In this document: piece after piece, positions 42,861 to 53,779 of the stretch | Layout: each line of letters opens with the position of its first letter | Position numbering within the stretch: the stretch's first letter is position 1 | DNA from: Rutpela maculata | Taxonomy: Eukaryota; Arthropoda; Insecta; Coleoptera; Cerambycidae | Direction: 5' to 3' | DNA length: 64,000 bases | Assembly: GCA_936432065.2 (NCBI GenBank) | Contig: OW386291.2 | Coordinates: forward strand, 19,693,821-19,757,820 | Position numbers and translations under genes: made by a program | Notes under the pieces: generated by a model | Database searches by the model: none | What the model saw: only the letters and a program-made list of their open reading frames with translations | Told to the model about the DNA's origin: nothing

Positions 42861-44106
42861 ACAAAGTTTTTATTTAAAAAAATCATTATTTTTTTTGCAA
42901 TTTCATTTTATGTAGAAATAGACATTTTCGCTGGTTCCATTTTTTTGTACAAAAAAATGATCGAATTTGGGCAGTAGTTTTTTGTTCATAATTTATTTGC
43001 AAGCATTTTAATATTCCACTTGGCAGATCCAATGAACAAAACCTGAGATATTAAAAGAAAAACAAAAACGTTTTTCAAAATTAAAAGTACATTTCCAAAG
43101 TACGCTCACCTCCCACATTGAACAAAACTTTATGATGGAGTCAAACTAGGGCTAAAAAAATACCAATGTGAATTGTTTGGTCAGGGCAGTTTTTTTGTTT
43201 TAACGTGTTCAAGGGATCAACTTAAGTTCACAGTTCACGTTGGTGTATTGTTTATTTAAACTATTTAATTTATTAGACCGTGTTTTCCATCGGTTTTCTT
43301 TAAATATCTCGAAATCTGTAAGTCCTATGGAAAACAAATAAAAGAAGGAAAATGTTCGTTAAGAGCTATACAATAAAAGTACATAAACTATAATGTATTC
43401 CAATTGTTGTTATTATTATTTAAAAAAATGAATACTGCAAAATTATGCGTTTCTAAACAAATAATCCATAATATTCAATGAAATTTTGGAGAAGTATAGC
43501 TCTTATAAAGTACAATCACCACTTAAAATTTCAAATCAGACCGATTATTAAAACGGCTCAAATAAACAATTGTTGATAAAATTTTGCACCCTTGTGAAAT
43601 CCTGCCATCAAAACCAAGAAGTGTGTACGATGGCTAAAATTGTAGCTTTTTATAAGTAATTTAAGATCACAGAGAGGGAATTTTTTTTTCAAAATTTAAA
43701 CCTTTTTAAAATTTTCGAAATTGTAGTTATAAACAAATTCAAATAACTCTCTGGTCTTTTTATGAATTAAAAAACGGTAAATCAGTAATGAAAGTAGATT
43801 AAAAAAGCCAACTTTAAAAAAAATAATGCTCTACTTGCATTTGGAGCTGAGATACGTTAGTTTTTACGTTTAGGTCACTTATAAATAAACAAATAGATAT
43901 CCCTTATTGAAATTTGAACTGGTAATTCTCCAGTATCTATTATTTTATCTCTGCTACTTGAAAATAATTCAGAGCTACAATTGTTAAAAGATACTGAATA
44001 GAGGCCCGAAATTGGGGTCTTTAACGATTTTATTAGAGATCCGAAAATCACCAAATATGTCTAAATGTTGTATTATGTTCCTACAAACCGGACTTTAGTC
44101 GCTAGA

Positions 44107-45170
44107 TAGCCCAGTGGGTGTCACCTTCGACAAAAGACTCTGCTTCGGCCCGCAAATTACGCGAGCGATTAACTCAACCTATGGGGCCCTCAGTAGGCTC
44201 TACCCCCTGGTCAACAGACGGAGTAAATCGACTACACATAACAAATTAATCTTGTACAAAGTAATTTTTAGGCCCGTTCTTATGTACGGGTGTGAAGCCT
44301 GGAATGGAGCCTCCGACACACAACTTAATAGGATCCAAGTCACACAGAATAAAATACTCCGTCTGTTGACAAATTCACCCAGATATATTACTATTGAGGA
44401 GCTTCATAGGTTGACCTCAATGTCTAGAACCACAGATTATATAAGGGAGGCATCCCATAAATTTTTCTCGTTAAGGGTTGGCATCTCAGATATAACTAGA
44501 GACATAGCCTACCTGAGAGAATACGATAATCCCACACATACACATAAACTCATTTACCAAAAACTTGAATTGTATTCTCTCAGGAGGGAATAACCTTTGT
44601 ACAATCCCTCTAACATCCCCCCCCCCAAAAGATCCTATCATCAAAAACTACACTCGCTGAGGAATCCTGCACTAGGAATGCATAAAATGTAGGAGGTAAA
44701 TAAAACGCTCCTGCTAATTTATTCACATTCGGAATACCATATACCTATTTACCTGACTAATTTTTTGTTCATTTTATATAGCTGACTAATTTTAAAGCAG
44801 GTTTTTATTTTATGTTTTCCTGCATGAAAGATAAAACTTATCCATTTTATAATCTATATCCTTTTACTATCTTAAGCTACAACGCGTATTTACATTTGAA
44901 AGTACGCATTCACTACCTAATATTAAAAGTTGTGCATTTATTCTTGGGCCACCATCAACCCGTTTGCGGACGCATCACGTCCCCGCGACTGTAAGCGTTC
45001 GCAAATTATACTGTATTTATACATGAACTAAATAAAATAAATGCAATACTTAATGAAATGTGAAGTTATAAAATAAATAAAGATTTTGAATTGGAATTGG
45101 AACTGGAATTGGGTAAGGCGACTAGCACTTTTTATTCAGGATTCGGACGTCTCGGGTTCAAATCCTGCTC
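44107..45170 (+). other. tRNA-like promoter split by a LINE
   Basis: TAGCCCAGTGGG at 44107-44118 is a good A box. Directly after the LINE comes GGGTAAGGCGACTAGCAC and, at 45155-45165, GGTTCAAATCC, a good B box, followed by TGCTCGCGA. Joined across the LINE this gives TAGCCCAGTGGGTAAGGCGA, the usual D-arm of a tRNA or tRNA-derived SINE. It is a pseudogene or SINE head, not a working tRNA gene. Confidence 0.68.
44119..45110 (+). pseudogene. jockey-like LINE, 3' part with reverse transcriptase C-terminus
   Basis: An open frame to 44593 (about 158 residues) begins inside the thumb region: GVTFDKRLCFGPQI, LYKVIFRPVLMYGCEAW, QNKILRLLTNSPRYI and LRREASHK-like text (IREASHKFF). This order is typical of jockey-clade C-termini. 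The catalytic palm lies upstream of the truncation and is absent. The 3' UTR (44594-45090) ends in GGAATT-type repeats (45086-45110). The frame is uninterrupted, so this is the youngest-looking LINE copy here. GGG at both junctions (44116-44118, 45111-45113) may be a short target duplication. Confidence 0.85.
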
Positions 45171-45410
45171 GCGAAATATTTTTTTTATTGTATCAGGAAT
45201 ATAAAAAGTTTTACAAAGTTGTATACATGAACATAAGGGTAGTTATTCAAGTTAGGCTGATTTACCATTTTCGTGAAAAAAATTTTGAAAGATATAAAAA
45301 ACTGAAAATGTGCATTATGTTCTCAAAGCTGCTTTATTCTATGTTATTTTAACAATTGTAGCTTTGTATTATCTTCAAATAGCAGAAACAAAACAAGGTA
45401 AAGACGTAGG

Positions 45411-46124
45411 TACGCTTCGCCAATTACTGAGCTTTTTATATAATTGTTACACATTCTATAGGATACTCTTCACAGTTTTCTTGTAAATAATGTTAGTTTT
45501 TGGACAGCCTGAATTTTGTGATACCAACTTTGTTGTGAAAAAAAATTGAAAAAAAAACATCCAACCTGTAGGGATTCGAACACAAGACCTTTGGATTTGG
45601 ATTGCCAGATAAAACTTTAACCACTGCACCATCACGGATTACTACAAAAATTGAATGTTTGTAATATATATCTTTCGAGAATCATATTTCAACGCATTTG
45701 ATATATTATTATAAAACATATATTAGTAAAATGCATAAACCAAAAAAATATATTATAGAGATAACATTTCGCAAGATTTCTATTTTAGTGCAAGCGCCAA
45801 AAATTAAGAATATAATTTTTTTTAATTAAATGATTAATAACTTTCTAATTTACTGATTGATTTTCTTCAAAAACAATAGGTTTCTTCCTCTATCTAACAC
45901 TAACTTAATTTCCAAATTTCAATGCAATAGGACTTTTCTTTATTAAGTTATCCTGCTTACAAGAAACGTGACGGACGGACGCAAAGGCGGACGTACATTT
46001 TGAAAGTTGTTCAGAATTCGTTCAATAACATAATGATATGAAAATTTTTCTCTACAAGCGATATTTCCGGTTTTAGAAATATGTCGATCAAATCAATATA
46101 CTCTTCGTTTTTGCGAAGAGTATA
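45411..46124 (+). mobile_element. Helentron/HINE-like repeat family B, copy 2
   Basis: It starts TACGCTTCGCCAATTACTG, carries a GACGGACGGACGCAAAGGCG tract (45970-45990) and ends with the hairpin ATACTCTTCG/CGAAGAGTAT (46098-46123), identical to copy 1. A tRNA-like segment lies on the minus strand at 45561-45638. Confidence 0.68.
45561..45638 (-). other. tRNA-like segment inside repeat B copy 2
   Basis: On the minus strand: ATCCGTGATGGTGCAGTGGT (A box TGGTGCAGTGG), TAAAG, an anticodon-like region, CAAAGGTCTTG and TGTTCGAATCCC (B box). The arms pair only partly. It is better preserved than in copy 1 but is probably a repeat component and not an active tRNA gene. Confidence 0.55.
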
Positions 46125-46755
46125 ATAATAACCTAGCCCAAATTTCAAGAAGAAACATCGATTTGTTAATTTATAAGTGACCTATACGTAAAAACTAACG
46201 TAACTCAGCTCCAAATGCAAGTAGAGCATTTTTTTTTCAAAAGTTGGCTTTCTTAATCTACTTTCATTACTCGTTTACCGTTTTTGATTTCATAAAAAAC
46301 CAGAGAGTTACTTGAATTTGTTTATAACTAAAATTTCGAAAACTATAAGCAATTGCAATAAAACGGATTTAAATTTTGAAAAAAAATGTATTTTTCTCCG
46401 TCATCTTAAAGTACTTATAGAATGCTACAATTTGAGCCATCGTACACATTTCTTGGCCTTGATGGCAATATTTCACAAGAGTGCAAAATTTTATCAACAA
46501 TTGAATATTTGAGTCGTTTTAGCAATCATTTTGATTCGAAATTTTAAGTGGTGATTGTACTTTATAGGAGGTATGTTTTTTCAAAATTCCATTGAATATT
46601 ATCCGTTATTTTTGAAAGAACGGTGATTTGTTCTGCAAAACTGAACTGTGAACTTAAGTCGACCCCCTAAACACGTTCAAACAGAAAAACTGCCATGACC
46701 AAACAATTGACATTAAAATCCTAATTTGACTCTACTTCTAGAGTCAAATTCTTGG

Positions 46756-48364
46756 AAAGATACAGACTGTACTTCCAAAAAAATTTCCCCCCAAAAAATA
46801 GTTGAAATCGTATTTTTGATGCTTATTTTATTCGACCAATGGCACTAAAATGCAATTTTCTGTAACATCATCCGTGACATAGAGTACAAATGGCACTACT
46901 AATAAATATTTCTTGTTATTCTCGTAATCCACAAAAGAACGTCTATTCTGTTCTGATAATATCTAAGCCGAGGTAAAATAAACGAAATATCTCCGGAGAA
47001 TTCCAGCAAGATGGGTATACAGCGATCAACATTTATCATGCTTGTAATTAGCTGTCGCTATATAAATGCTCTTGTGCCGGCATTGCTCGCCAAAGTGGCT
47101 TAATGAAAATGTTACAGAGATTTTTTTTGCTGGAACTAATGATGAGTCATTCTTCTAGTTAAAAAATGCAGTGGTTTAATAAAGGAGAGCTGATCTTAAT
47201 TTCTATAGAAATTATGTTTGGGTAGGTCAGAAAACTGTGTCATTTTAAAGTACGTTACCGCTTTGGCGCTTTAAAAACTTTTGGAGAAATTAAGTGCTTT
47301 TTTGAATAGAATAAATATGCTGCTAAAAACTATATTATAGATTATATCAAATTCGATTTACATGAATATTTAATAAATTTAATGTCTTAAATAAATCAGT
47401 TATTTTTTTTAAATACAAAAAATTAAATAATATACATTTTATTTCTAGTAAATTATTCATTAGCAATATACAATGCTTTCGTAAAATTGCGGATGAATTC
47501 TATGAAAAATGTACAATTTTCTTTTGGGAAAATCGCTCGCACATGTCAAGAGGTTCATATTAAATTTTTTTCAAGTTTTCACAAATCTATGACGTCGTCA
47601 TACATACCTCCATTTTTTATTACGAAATTTGAAAGAGTACATTTTTTACATATAGGATGATGAATATCGATGTAGCTCGCATGGGGAAATTTTTAAGAAA
47701 AGCTATCCAGAAAGGGTATAGCCGGAGAAGTTAGGGAAATGTGACCCCGCACTTACTTAGTTAAAATGGCTTCCAGATGATGCAGTTTATAGAGTATATT
47801 ACACGGTAAAAATTTTAACCCGCTACTACCCATACGAAGGTGGAAAAAAAATAATATGCCTTTAATTTTTTTTTTTTTTTTCGGTTTCTATGCAACCGAT
47901 GGATTTGAAATTTGGCACAAATATTGCTTGCATGGAGATAACTTACTCCAAAAAATAAGGTCATTTTATGACCATTTTAACCATCGGAAAAAAATATAAA
48001 TTTTTTTTAGAGGACAAAAGGGTGGCTACCCTTCGTGGTACAATCACCATTCTATGATATATTATGTCTTGGCACTTCGTGATTATCATACTAAACTGTC
48101 AGATTTTTTGCTGTGGTGGAACAATATGGAAAAAAATAAAATTGGGTAAAACAAAATATTTACACATGCCTCTTAGTTATAACAGTTAATACTTATAGCC
48201 TTACAAGGTATTGTTGCATATCTACAACCGACCGCGGGTGCCAGTGCGATGTTGCCAAGTCTACTTTTTCCCCAGACGTACGGAAATTCGGCACAATCTG
48301 GCAATACCACTTCTGGAGGTCCCAGGGGCGAAGTATTAACTCTATAGGACCTTGGGGAAAAGTT
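46756..48364. other. no gene recognised
   Basis: AT-rich sequence with a 16-T run near 47866. I see no coding sequence or structured repeat that I can support in these 1.6 kb. Confidence 0.4.
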
Positions 48365-48372
48365 TAGCAACG

Positions 48373-48717
48373 AATGATGTTCATTGTCATTCTGTCGCAT
48401 TACGACATCTAAAAAACGACGTACTGAACCAGATGAAGAAAGTGAGGGAACGATCGAAGAAGACCAGCCTTTTGTGCCTTCGACATCTTCTAGCACTACG
48501 ACTAGTGACTCTGACGAAATAACGCAACTACCATTGCAAAGACTCGTTGCTACACATAAATACTGTTGCATATGTGATGATGATAAAGAACTGACCGTAA
48601 TACCCACTAATGTGAGACTAAACTGCTATTGAAACAAACAAATATACATCCCCGAGGCGATCGTTGCTGTCAAATACAGTCGATTAAACATCGCTTTTAT
48701 GAACACATCTGGAACCA
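48373..48717 (+). pseudogene. N-terminal zinc-binding exon of a transposase-like protein, left palindrome arm
   Basis: The frame reads CRITTSKKRRTEPDEESEGT, then a serine/threonine-rich acidic linker, LPLQRLVATHKYCCICDDDK, ELTVIPTNVRLNCY and a stop. After a frame change it continues GDRCCQIQSIKHRFYEHIW. Spaced cysteines (C..C at the start, CC.C, C in LNCY, then RCC and H) suggest a zinc-binding fold. From memory, proteins linked to Harbinger-type elements begin this way (a L[TV]VIP...R.[QN]C then RCC...IK.RFY strip). Stops and a shift make it a remnant. Confidence 0.5.
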
Positions 48718-49406
48718 TATGCCAATTGTAGCTCGATTCCTAGATCGGACTTATGCATTCTATTAAATTCCTTTACCCCAATAACAAATCTAAAAGGCTC
48801 TACAGACCACTGCGGTTTATCAGAGAAGCAATTATTAACGTTTACAGGCTCAACGCTAGATGCCATTTACGAATTAAAGCCACTGTTGGAAAATTCCAGT
48901 ACAAGAACTTCTTCTGTCCTTGTTTTTCTATTAAAACTAAAAACATGTAGTAATAATGATAACAGAATGACCTTCTACATTACTAAATTGTTCGATATGG
49001 TGCCAGCGTGCAGCGCACTTGCTAGGAAGCTGAATAAATTGACCATCCTCAGAATGGTTCTATTGGTATATTATTAAGGTTGTAATTAATAACCAGAACC
49101 CTAATTAGGTGGTCTGTAGAGCTTTTTAGAGTTGTTATGTTATTGGGGTTAAGGAATTTAATAGAATGCATAAATCCGATCTAGGAATCGAGCTACAATT
49201 GGCATATGGTTCCAGATTTGCAACGTCTTCATAAAAACGATGTTTAATCAAACGTACACACATTTTGCGCCCAGGGATCCATCAGGGCGACTTATAGACA
49301 CATAGACTGGACCACGGATAGTAGGTTAAACTACAAAGGTTATAAAAACAAAGGCATATTAGGAATCAATATCACAAGTCAGGATAAGTATTGACAAACG
49401 ACAACT

Positions 49407-49575
49407 AAAGCGGGCCGCACACGATCAATAGTATTGTCAATACTTTCATTATTGACCGTGTGCGCTCATTATTGATGTATTGATATTGAAGATATCCAAT
49501 TATTTTGTATGGTATTGACAATAATATTGTCAAACCGATACTGACAATATTATTGATCGTGTGCGATCCGCTTAA
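49407..49575. mobile_element. Harbinger-like MITE, first of a doublet
   Basis: Ends AGCGGGCCGCACACGATCAA and GATCGTGTGCGATCCGCT are inverted; TAA stands on both sides, a 3-bp target duplication of the Harbinger TWA type. The interior is rich in TATTGACAATA-type inverted words. It interrupts the right arm of the palindrome. Confidence 0.72.
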
Positions 49576-49577
49576 TG

Positions 49578-49745
49578 CTAAGCGGACCGCACACGATCAA
49601 TAGTATTGTCAATACTTTCAATATTATTGACCGTGTGCGCTCATTATTGAGGTATTGATATTGAAGATATCCAATTATTTTAAATGGTATTGACAATAAT
49701 ATTGTCAAACCGATACTGACAATATTATTGATCGTGTCCGCATTA
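49578..49745. mobile_element. Harbinger-like MITE, second of a doublet
   Basis: A direct copy of the preceding MITE (AGCGGACCGCACACGATCAA to GATCGTGTCCGCATTA), differing at a handful of positions. Its right end is slightly eroded. The two copies are separated by only a few bases. Confidence 0.75.
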
Positions 49746-49844
49746 AACAACTGTACCATACTGAGATAAAAAATTATCCATCTGCGTAGCTGGCTGATGG
49801 AACCCATCCAAGGCCAAAAATGAGGGGGAAAAAATCAAATGTAT

Positions 49845-50150
49845 TTTACAGCAACGATTGCCTCGGAGATGTATATTTGTTTGTTTCGATAGCACTGTAG
49901 TCTCGCAGTAGTGGGTATTACGATCAGTTCTTTACCATCACTACATATGCAACAGTATGTATAGCAACGAGTCTTTGCAATGGTAGTTCCATTATTTCAT
50001 CAGTCACTAATCGTAGTGCTAGAAGATGTCGGAGGCACAAAAGGCTGGTTTTCTTCGATCGTTCCCTCACTTTCTTCATCTGATTCAGTACGTCGTTTTT
50101 CAGATGTCGTAATGCGACAGTAATTACAAAGAACATCATTCGTTGCTAAA
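49845..50150 (-). pseudogene. zinc-binding exon, right palindrome arm
   Basis: Inverted copy of the exon at 48373. Here CNYC-like text is partly kept (a GTAATTACTGTCGC stretch), and the acidic linker and LPLQRLVAIH strip are present. A different frameshift set from the left arm shows the two copies decayed independently. Confidence 0.5.
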
Positions 50151-50196
50151 CATTTCTCAAAGCTCCTAGAGAGTTAATACTTCGCAGAAATCAAAA

Positions 50197-50345
50197 ACGA
50201 CAAAATTAAGTATTTAAATTGTTCTCCATTCGCAACCTAACAATAGACAAAATGGTCAATAAACTCTTTTTGAACGTTGTCGATAATTTCTGTTGATATG
50301 CGCCGTATTTCTTGATCAATTCTTTTCTATAAATTTTCAACATTC
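50197..50345 (-). pseudogene. C-terminal scrap of a Tc1/mariner-type transposase
   Basis: On the minus strand, with two stops: KRIDQEIRRISTEIIDNVQK then EFIDHFVYC, stop, VANGEQF. This matches the usual C-terminal helix of DDE transposases of this group (I...I..E.L.NV...F..R...C....G..FE). Nothing upstream of it is recognisable. Confidence 0.5.
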
Positions 50346-50801
50346 ACTGGGCAATTCACATAACTTTATGTTAGAATTGCTTTATCACGTCAGGGTTTCG
50401 AGAGATTCTAAGTGGAAAAAACCCGTTTTTTTTATATATATTTGAGGCTGTTACTTCACGAGGTAATTTTTCTCCACAAAACTAGTTACGGCATCTGAAA
50501 GTGCTACCCTTCAAAATCCATTTTAAATTTTTACAATAACTTTTTTCCTCTACGAGAAATTGTTAGTTGAAATTTATGAGTTTGACATATTAGTGGGTAT
50601 TCGGAAATTTAGTAGCATCAGGTGAAGATTTCAGAAGATAGAAGAATCAAATTACAAACACCTAAAGGACAATGTTAAAAATAGTTGATTCTTGGCCTCC
50701 ATCGCGGAAAGCATAAGACTCAGAGAAAGCGGTCCTAAAAGCCTCATAAAAATACGTCTTCGTGATACCAAGAGCCGGGGAAAATTACATTTCACCATAG
50801 C
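50346..50801. other. no feature recognised
   Basis: AT-rich spacer preceding the next TIR element. No coding sequence recognised. Confidence 0.4.
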
Positions 50802-51814
50802 TTCTGTTCACCAGTCTAGACCAACATATCTATAACGTTTTTGGGGTCGCTGAATCCGAATCCTGTTTGACCCCATCAGGTCAGGGTGAAAGTCAATAAA
50901 AAGTTAAATTGTGAAAAAATGATTAAGCGCAGGAAACCACGATTGCTGTACGTTTTGAATCCGAATTCGGGATCTGCTTGACCCCATCTGGTCAAGATGA
51001 TGGTCAATCCAAGGTCAAATTGGGAAAAAACCTTTTAAGCGCAGAAAACCTCAATTTTTATACATTTTTGGGGTAACTAAATCCCAACTCCTAGTCTGTT
51101 TGACCCATCAGGTCAGGGTCGAGGTCATTCCAAGGTCAAATTGGGGAAAACATTTAAGCTAGAAAACCACGATTTTTATACGTTTTTGGGGTTGCTGAAT
51201 CCGAATCCGAGGTCTGTTTTACCCCATCTGGTCAAGGTCATTCCAAGGTCAACTTTTGTTTATCAAATGGAAACGCGTTTTGACCACGGATTCTGAAAGA
51301 GCGGGATGTTTTACGTTCGCATATGGTTTGACATATGATCAAAGTGACGTTTGGTCATCATAATGTCGAACCACTCTCTCAAATTAATTTATCTAAGATC
51401 AAAGATGATTCGTATTGAGAAATCTCAGTTACAAATCTTTATCGAGCATGGTTTAGCCTCGTGATATTTCTCCGAGGGGGATTGGAGAACCAAGACAGCA
51501 GACAACCTATATCCACACGCAGCCAACGAGTGGCGTCTTCCAATCCTCTGGGAAAAACGAAACGTCTGTGTTATATACTGATTGCCCAAACATCTCGGTG
51601 ATAGGGACTGATGAAGATACTGGAGCATCACTGATGAGGCCAACATCAGTATCCGAGCGATACGTTTAATTTCTGTGGGAATCCTCTAATCGTTTTTTCC
51701 CAATTTAACCTTGGATTGACCTTGACCCTGACCTGATGGGGTCAAACAGACCCCGGATTCGGATTCAGCGACCCCAAAAACGTATAGATATGTTGGTCTA
51801 GTCTGGTGAACAGA
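50802..51814. mobile_element. 1-kb TIR element with subterminal tandem repeats
   Basis: TTCTGTTCACCAGTCTAGAC and GTCTAGTCTGGTGAACAGAA are inverted ends; TTTTTGGGGTCGCTGAATCC follows on the left and is mirrored on the right (near 51760). The left side has four units of roughly 115-130 bp (50840-51260), each with a TTTTTGGGG-type start, CTGAATCCGAATCC, TTTGACCCCATC[AT]GGTCA and AATCCAAGGTCAAATTGGG variants. The right side keeps one unit. The centre contains a GCATCACTGATGAGGCCAAC segment. No transposase is seen. Confidence 0.75.
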
Positions 51815-53281
51815 ACACTTTTTTTTTCTTGTAAGGCTGTGTTATATTTATTTTATGATATTAGGTATCGATACAGCAGAGGTACCATAAGGGTAAAAAC
51901 TACCCGTATACTTAGTATTACAAAAATAGGTACCAATGTGATTAAAATGTACAAAATGATTTTTTAATACTAGTTGAGCCAGACCTTCAACTGATCCTGA
52001 CCTCAGCATTCTTATTTTCAAAAACAACCTCTATGAAATAATATTCGCAGCAAGTATTATTACAAATAAAACGCTTCAGTTAGCGACCCTGGAAACCACC
52101 AAACTACCCTATTCGGGGGTGCAATTCTATTCACAGTCTCGAATACTAAAACAAATGCCACGGAAATTAATAATGCACCAAACTATTTTCTGCTAGTAAA
52201 AGTCTTGACGAAAAACTAGCTCTGTATGTTTTAGGTTTTAGTCAACACGTTTTTTTAATAAAGAACAAGTAGCGAGTTATTCAGCAAACTCGAAAACAAC
52301 CAAACTAACTTATTCAAGTGGTAGAATCGTATTTACCGCTTCAAATACTAAAAAATAGGAAATGTGACTAAAATGAATCAAAATCTACTCCAGTTTAGAG
52401 ATGATGGGCGCTTTAGATAATGTAATATTAAAAAAAAAAAGAATTTCATTTTATGAACTATATACACTCAATAAAATATTATATCAACACTTTCATTCAG
52501 TAAAGGCTGTTAGTCAAAACAATTTTAGGGGATGTTTTTATGTTTTTAGTGGTGAAACAGAATTCAATTAGTGTTAAATAAACTATTAATATAAACAATA
52601 TGTCTTAAAAACTAACGAAACTTGACAATATTATTCGTTAAGACAAAATCTTTACTTCATGATTATGAAATGAGCGATTACCCATTTCGCCTTTGTTTTC
52701 ATACAACAGACACTAATTATTTATTAAATATCGCGCAACAAGTAGCAGCCACTTTCGGCACAATTTATTTAGATTAGTCATTTTTTATGCGACTGTTTTA
52801 GTTCAATTATATTGTACGTATTTTTTTTATTAAATGAGGATACTGTTTCTCATCGTCGTTTCATGATTTTAATGCAATTATTTGAGGATAAATGTCACTA
52901 AGTCCTAACCCTTGTCTGGACAATAGAAAGCTGATGGCAGATTACAGATACCCCAGATAAGTTACCGTATTTAACTTTTCCATTCGACTACAATAAAACT
53001 ATAAATATTCACAGCACTAAACACATCTTTCTATACTATAAATTTTACTGCTTGTTTACAGTTTCACACAAAAATATATGTCAAGGGATAATATTGAAAA
53101 AATAACATATTGACAAAACAAATATTTCAGTTAGTCTCTCTTTAATATCGACATAAACCATCCTTCCAACTACTTATAGATGTGAGCACGGTTTTCCCTA
53201 AACAGGCCATTCAGCTCATTAAATTGATTTACTTTAATTTTAAACTAGGATTTGTGTATTTGCAATTAAATAATAGTATAT
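51815..53281. other. no gene recognised
   Basis: AT-rich. Two stretches (about 52070-52150 and 52280-52360) are weak direct repeats sharing ACCAAACTA[AC]C, TATTC and TCTCGAATACTAAAA-like text. Nothing else can be supported. Confidence 0.4.
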
Positions 53282-53396
53282 TATTCAACGAGCGGTAATG
53301 TAGGTAATAACTCACGCAGATGAAGTTTGCAGCACGAGCCGTAGGCGAGTGCTGTAATTCATCAGTTGAGTTATTTCCATTACCGCAAGTTGAATA
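53282..53396. mobile_element. 115-bp hairpin MITE
   Basis: TATTCAACGAGCGGTAATGT and ATTACCGCAAGTTGAATA are inverted, with further pairing between GATGAAGTTTGCAGCACGAG and GAGTGCTGTAATTCATCAG. The flanks both show a TATA-type motif. No coding capacity. Confidence 0.7.
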
Positions 53397-53779
53397 CTAT
53401 ACTTTATCCACGATTATAACAATACATGTTAAATTGAGAAAATTTTGTTTAAATTACTCAGTTTGTTTATTAATAAAAACGGCAATGTCTACCAACCTTT
53501 TAGCGGAGGTAGAATGTGATTTTTAATCGAAATGGAAAAAAAATCAGCTTTGTAGATTAATATTTCGGGGCGGAAAATGCAAAACTTATCCGCGAACTGC
53601 AATAGCCCATATTCGGTCATAAGTCTTTTGTTTTTATGTTAGAGAAAAAATAAAAAGTGTCGGAAGGCTCAATCAATTCTCTTTACATAAGCTGTGTACA
53701 AATTTTTCGAAAAAAAACGATAATTATCGAGATATTCGAGGAAATGTAGGAAATTACACGTTTTCCTATAGAGTGTATG

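Larger units (their letters stand above)
43135..46755. mobile_element. 3.6-kb inverted-arm structure (family G)
   Basis: 43135-43910 and 46140-46755 are inverted copies, with shared text such as ATTGTTTGGTCA, AACTTAAGTTCACAGTT, AAGTGGTGATTGTACTTTAT, TGCATTTGGAGCTGAG and CGTTAGTTTTTACGT. The centre contains a tRNA-like unit with a LINE inserted in it (44107-45170) and a HINE-like copy (45411-46124). I could not define terminal bases or a target duplication, so an inverted segmental duplication is not excluded. Confidence 0.65.
48365..50150. repeat. large palindrome duplicating a transposon zinc-finger exon
   Basis: The left arm 48365-48832 is mirrored by two right-arm pieces, 49085-49250 and 49845-50150. 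The right arm is split by about 590 bp that include two MITEs. Landmarks present in both arms: GAACGATCGAAGAA, GCAAAGACTCGTTGCTA, CATCTGGAACCATATGCCAA or its equivalent, and TCTACAGACCAC. The arm centre is about 48833-49084. It may be a foldback transposon or an inverted duplication. Confidence 0.8.

Noticed and set aside
51632..51675. possible hammerhead (CTGATGAGGCC then GCGATACG)
   Set aside because: The second core block is GATA instead of GAAA and stem II cannot be formed convincingly. I do not call it a ribozyme.
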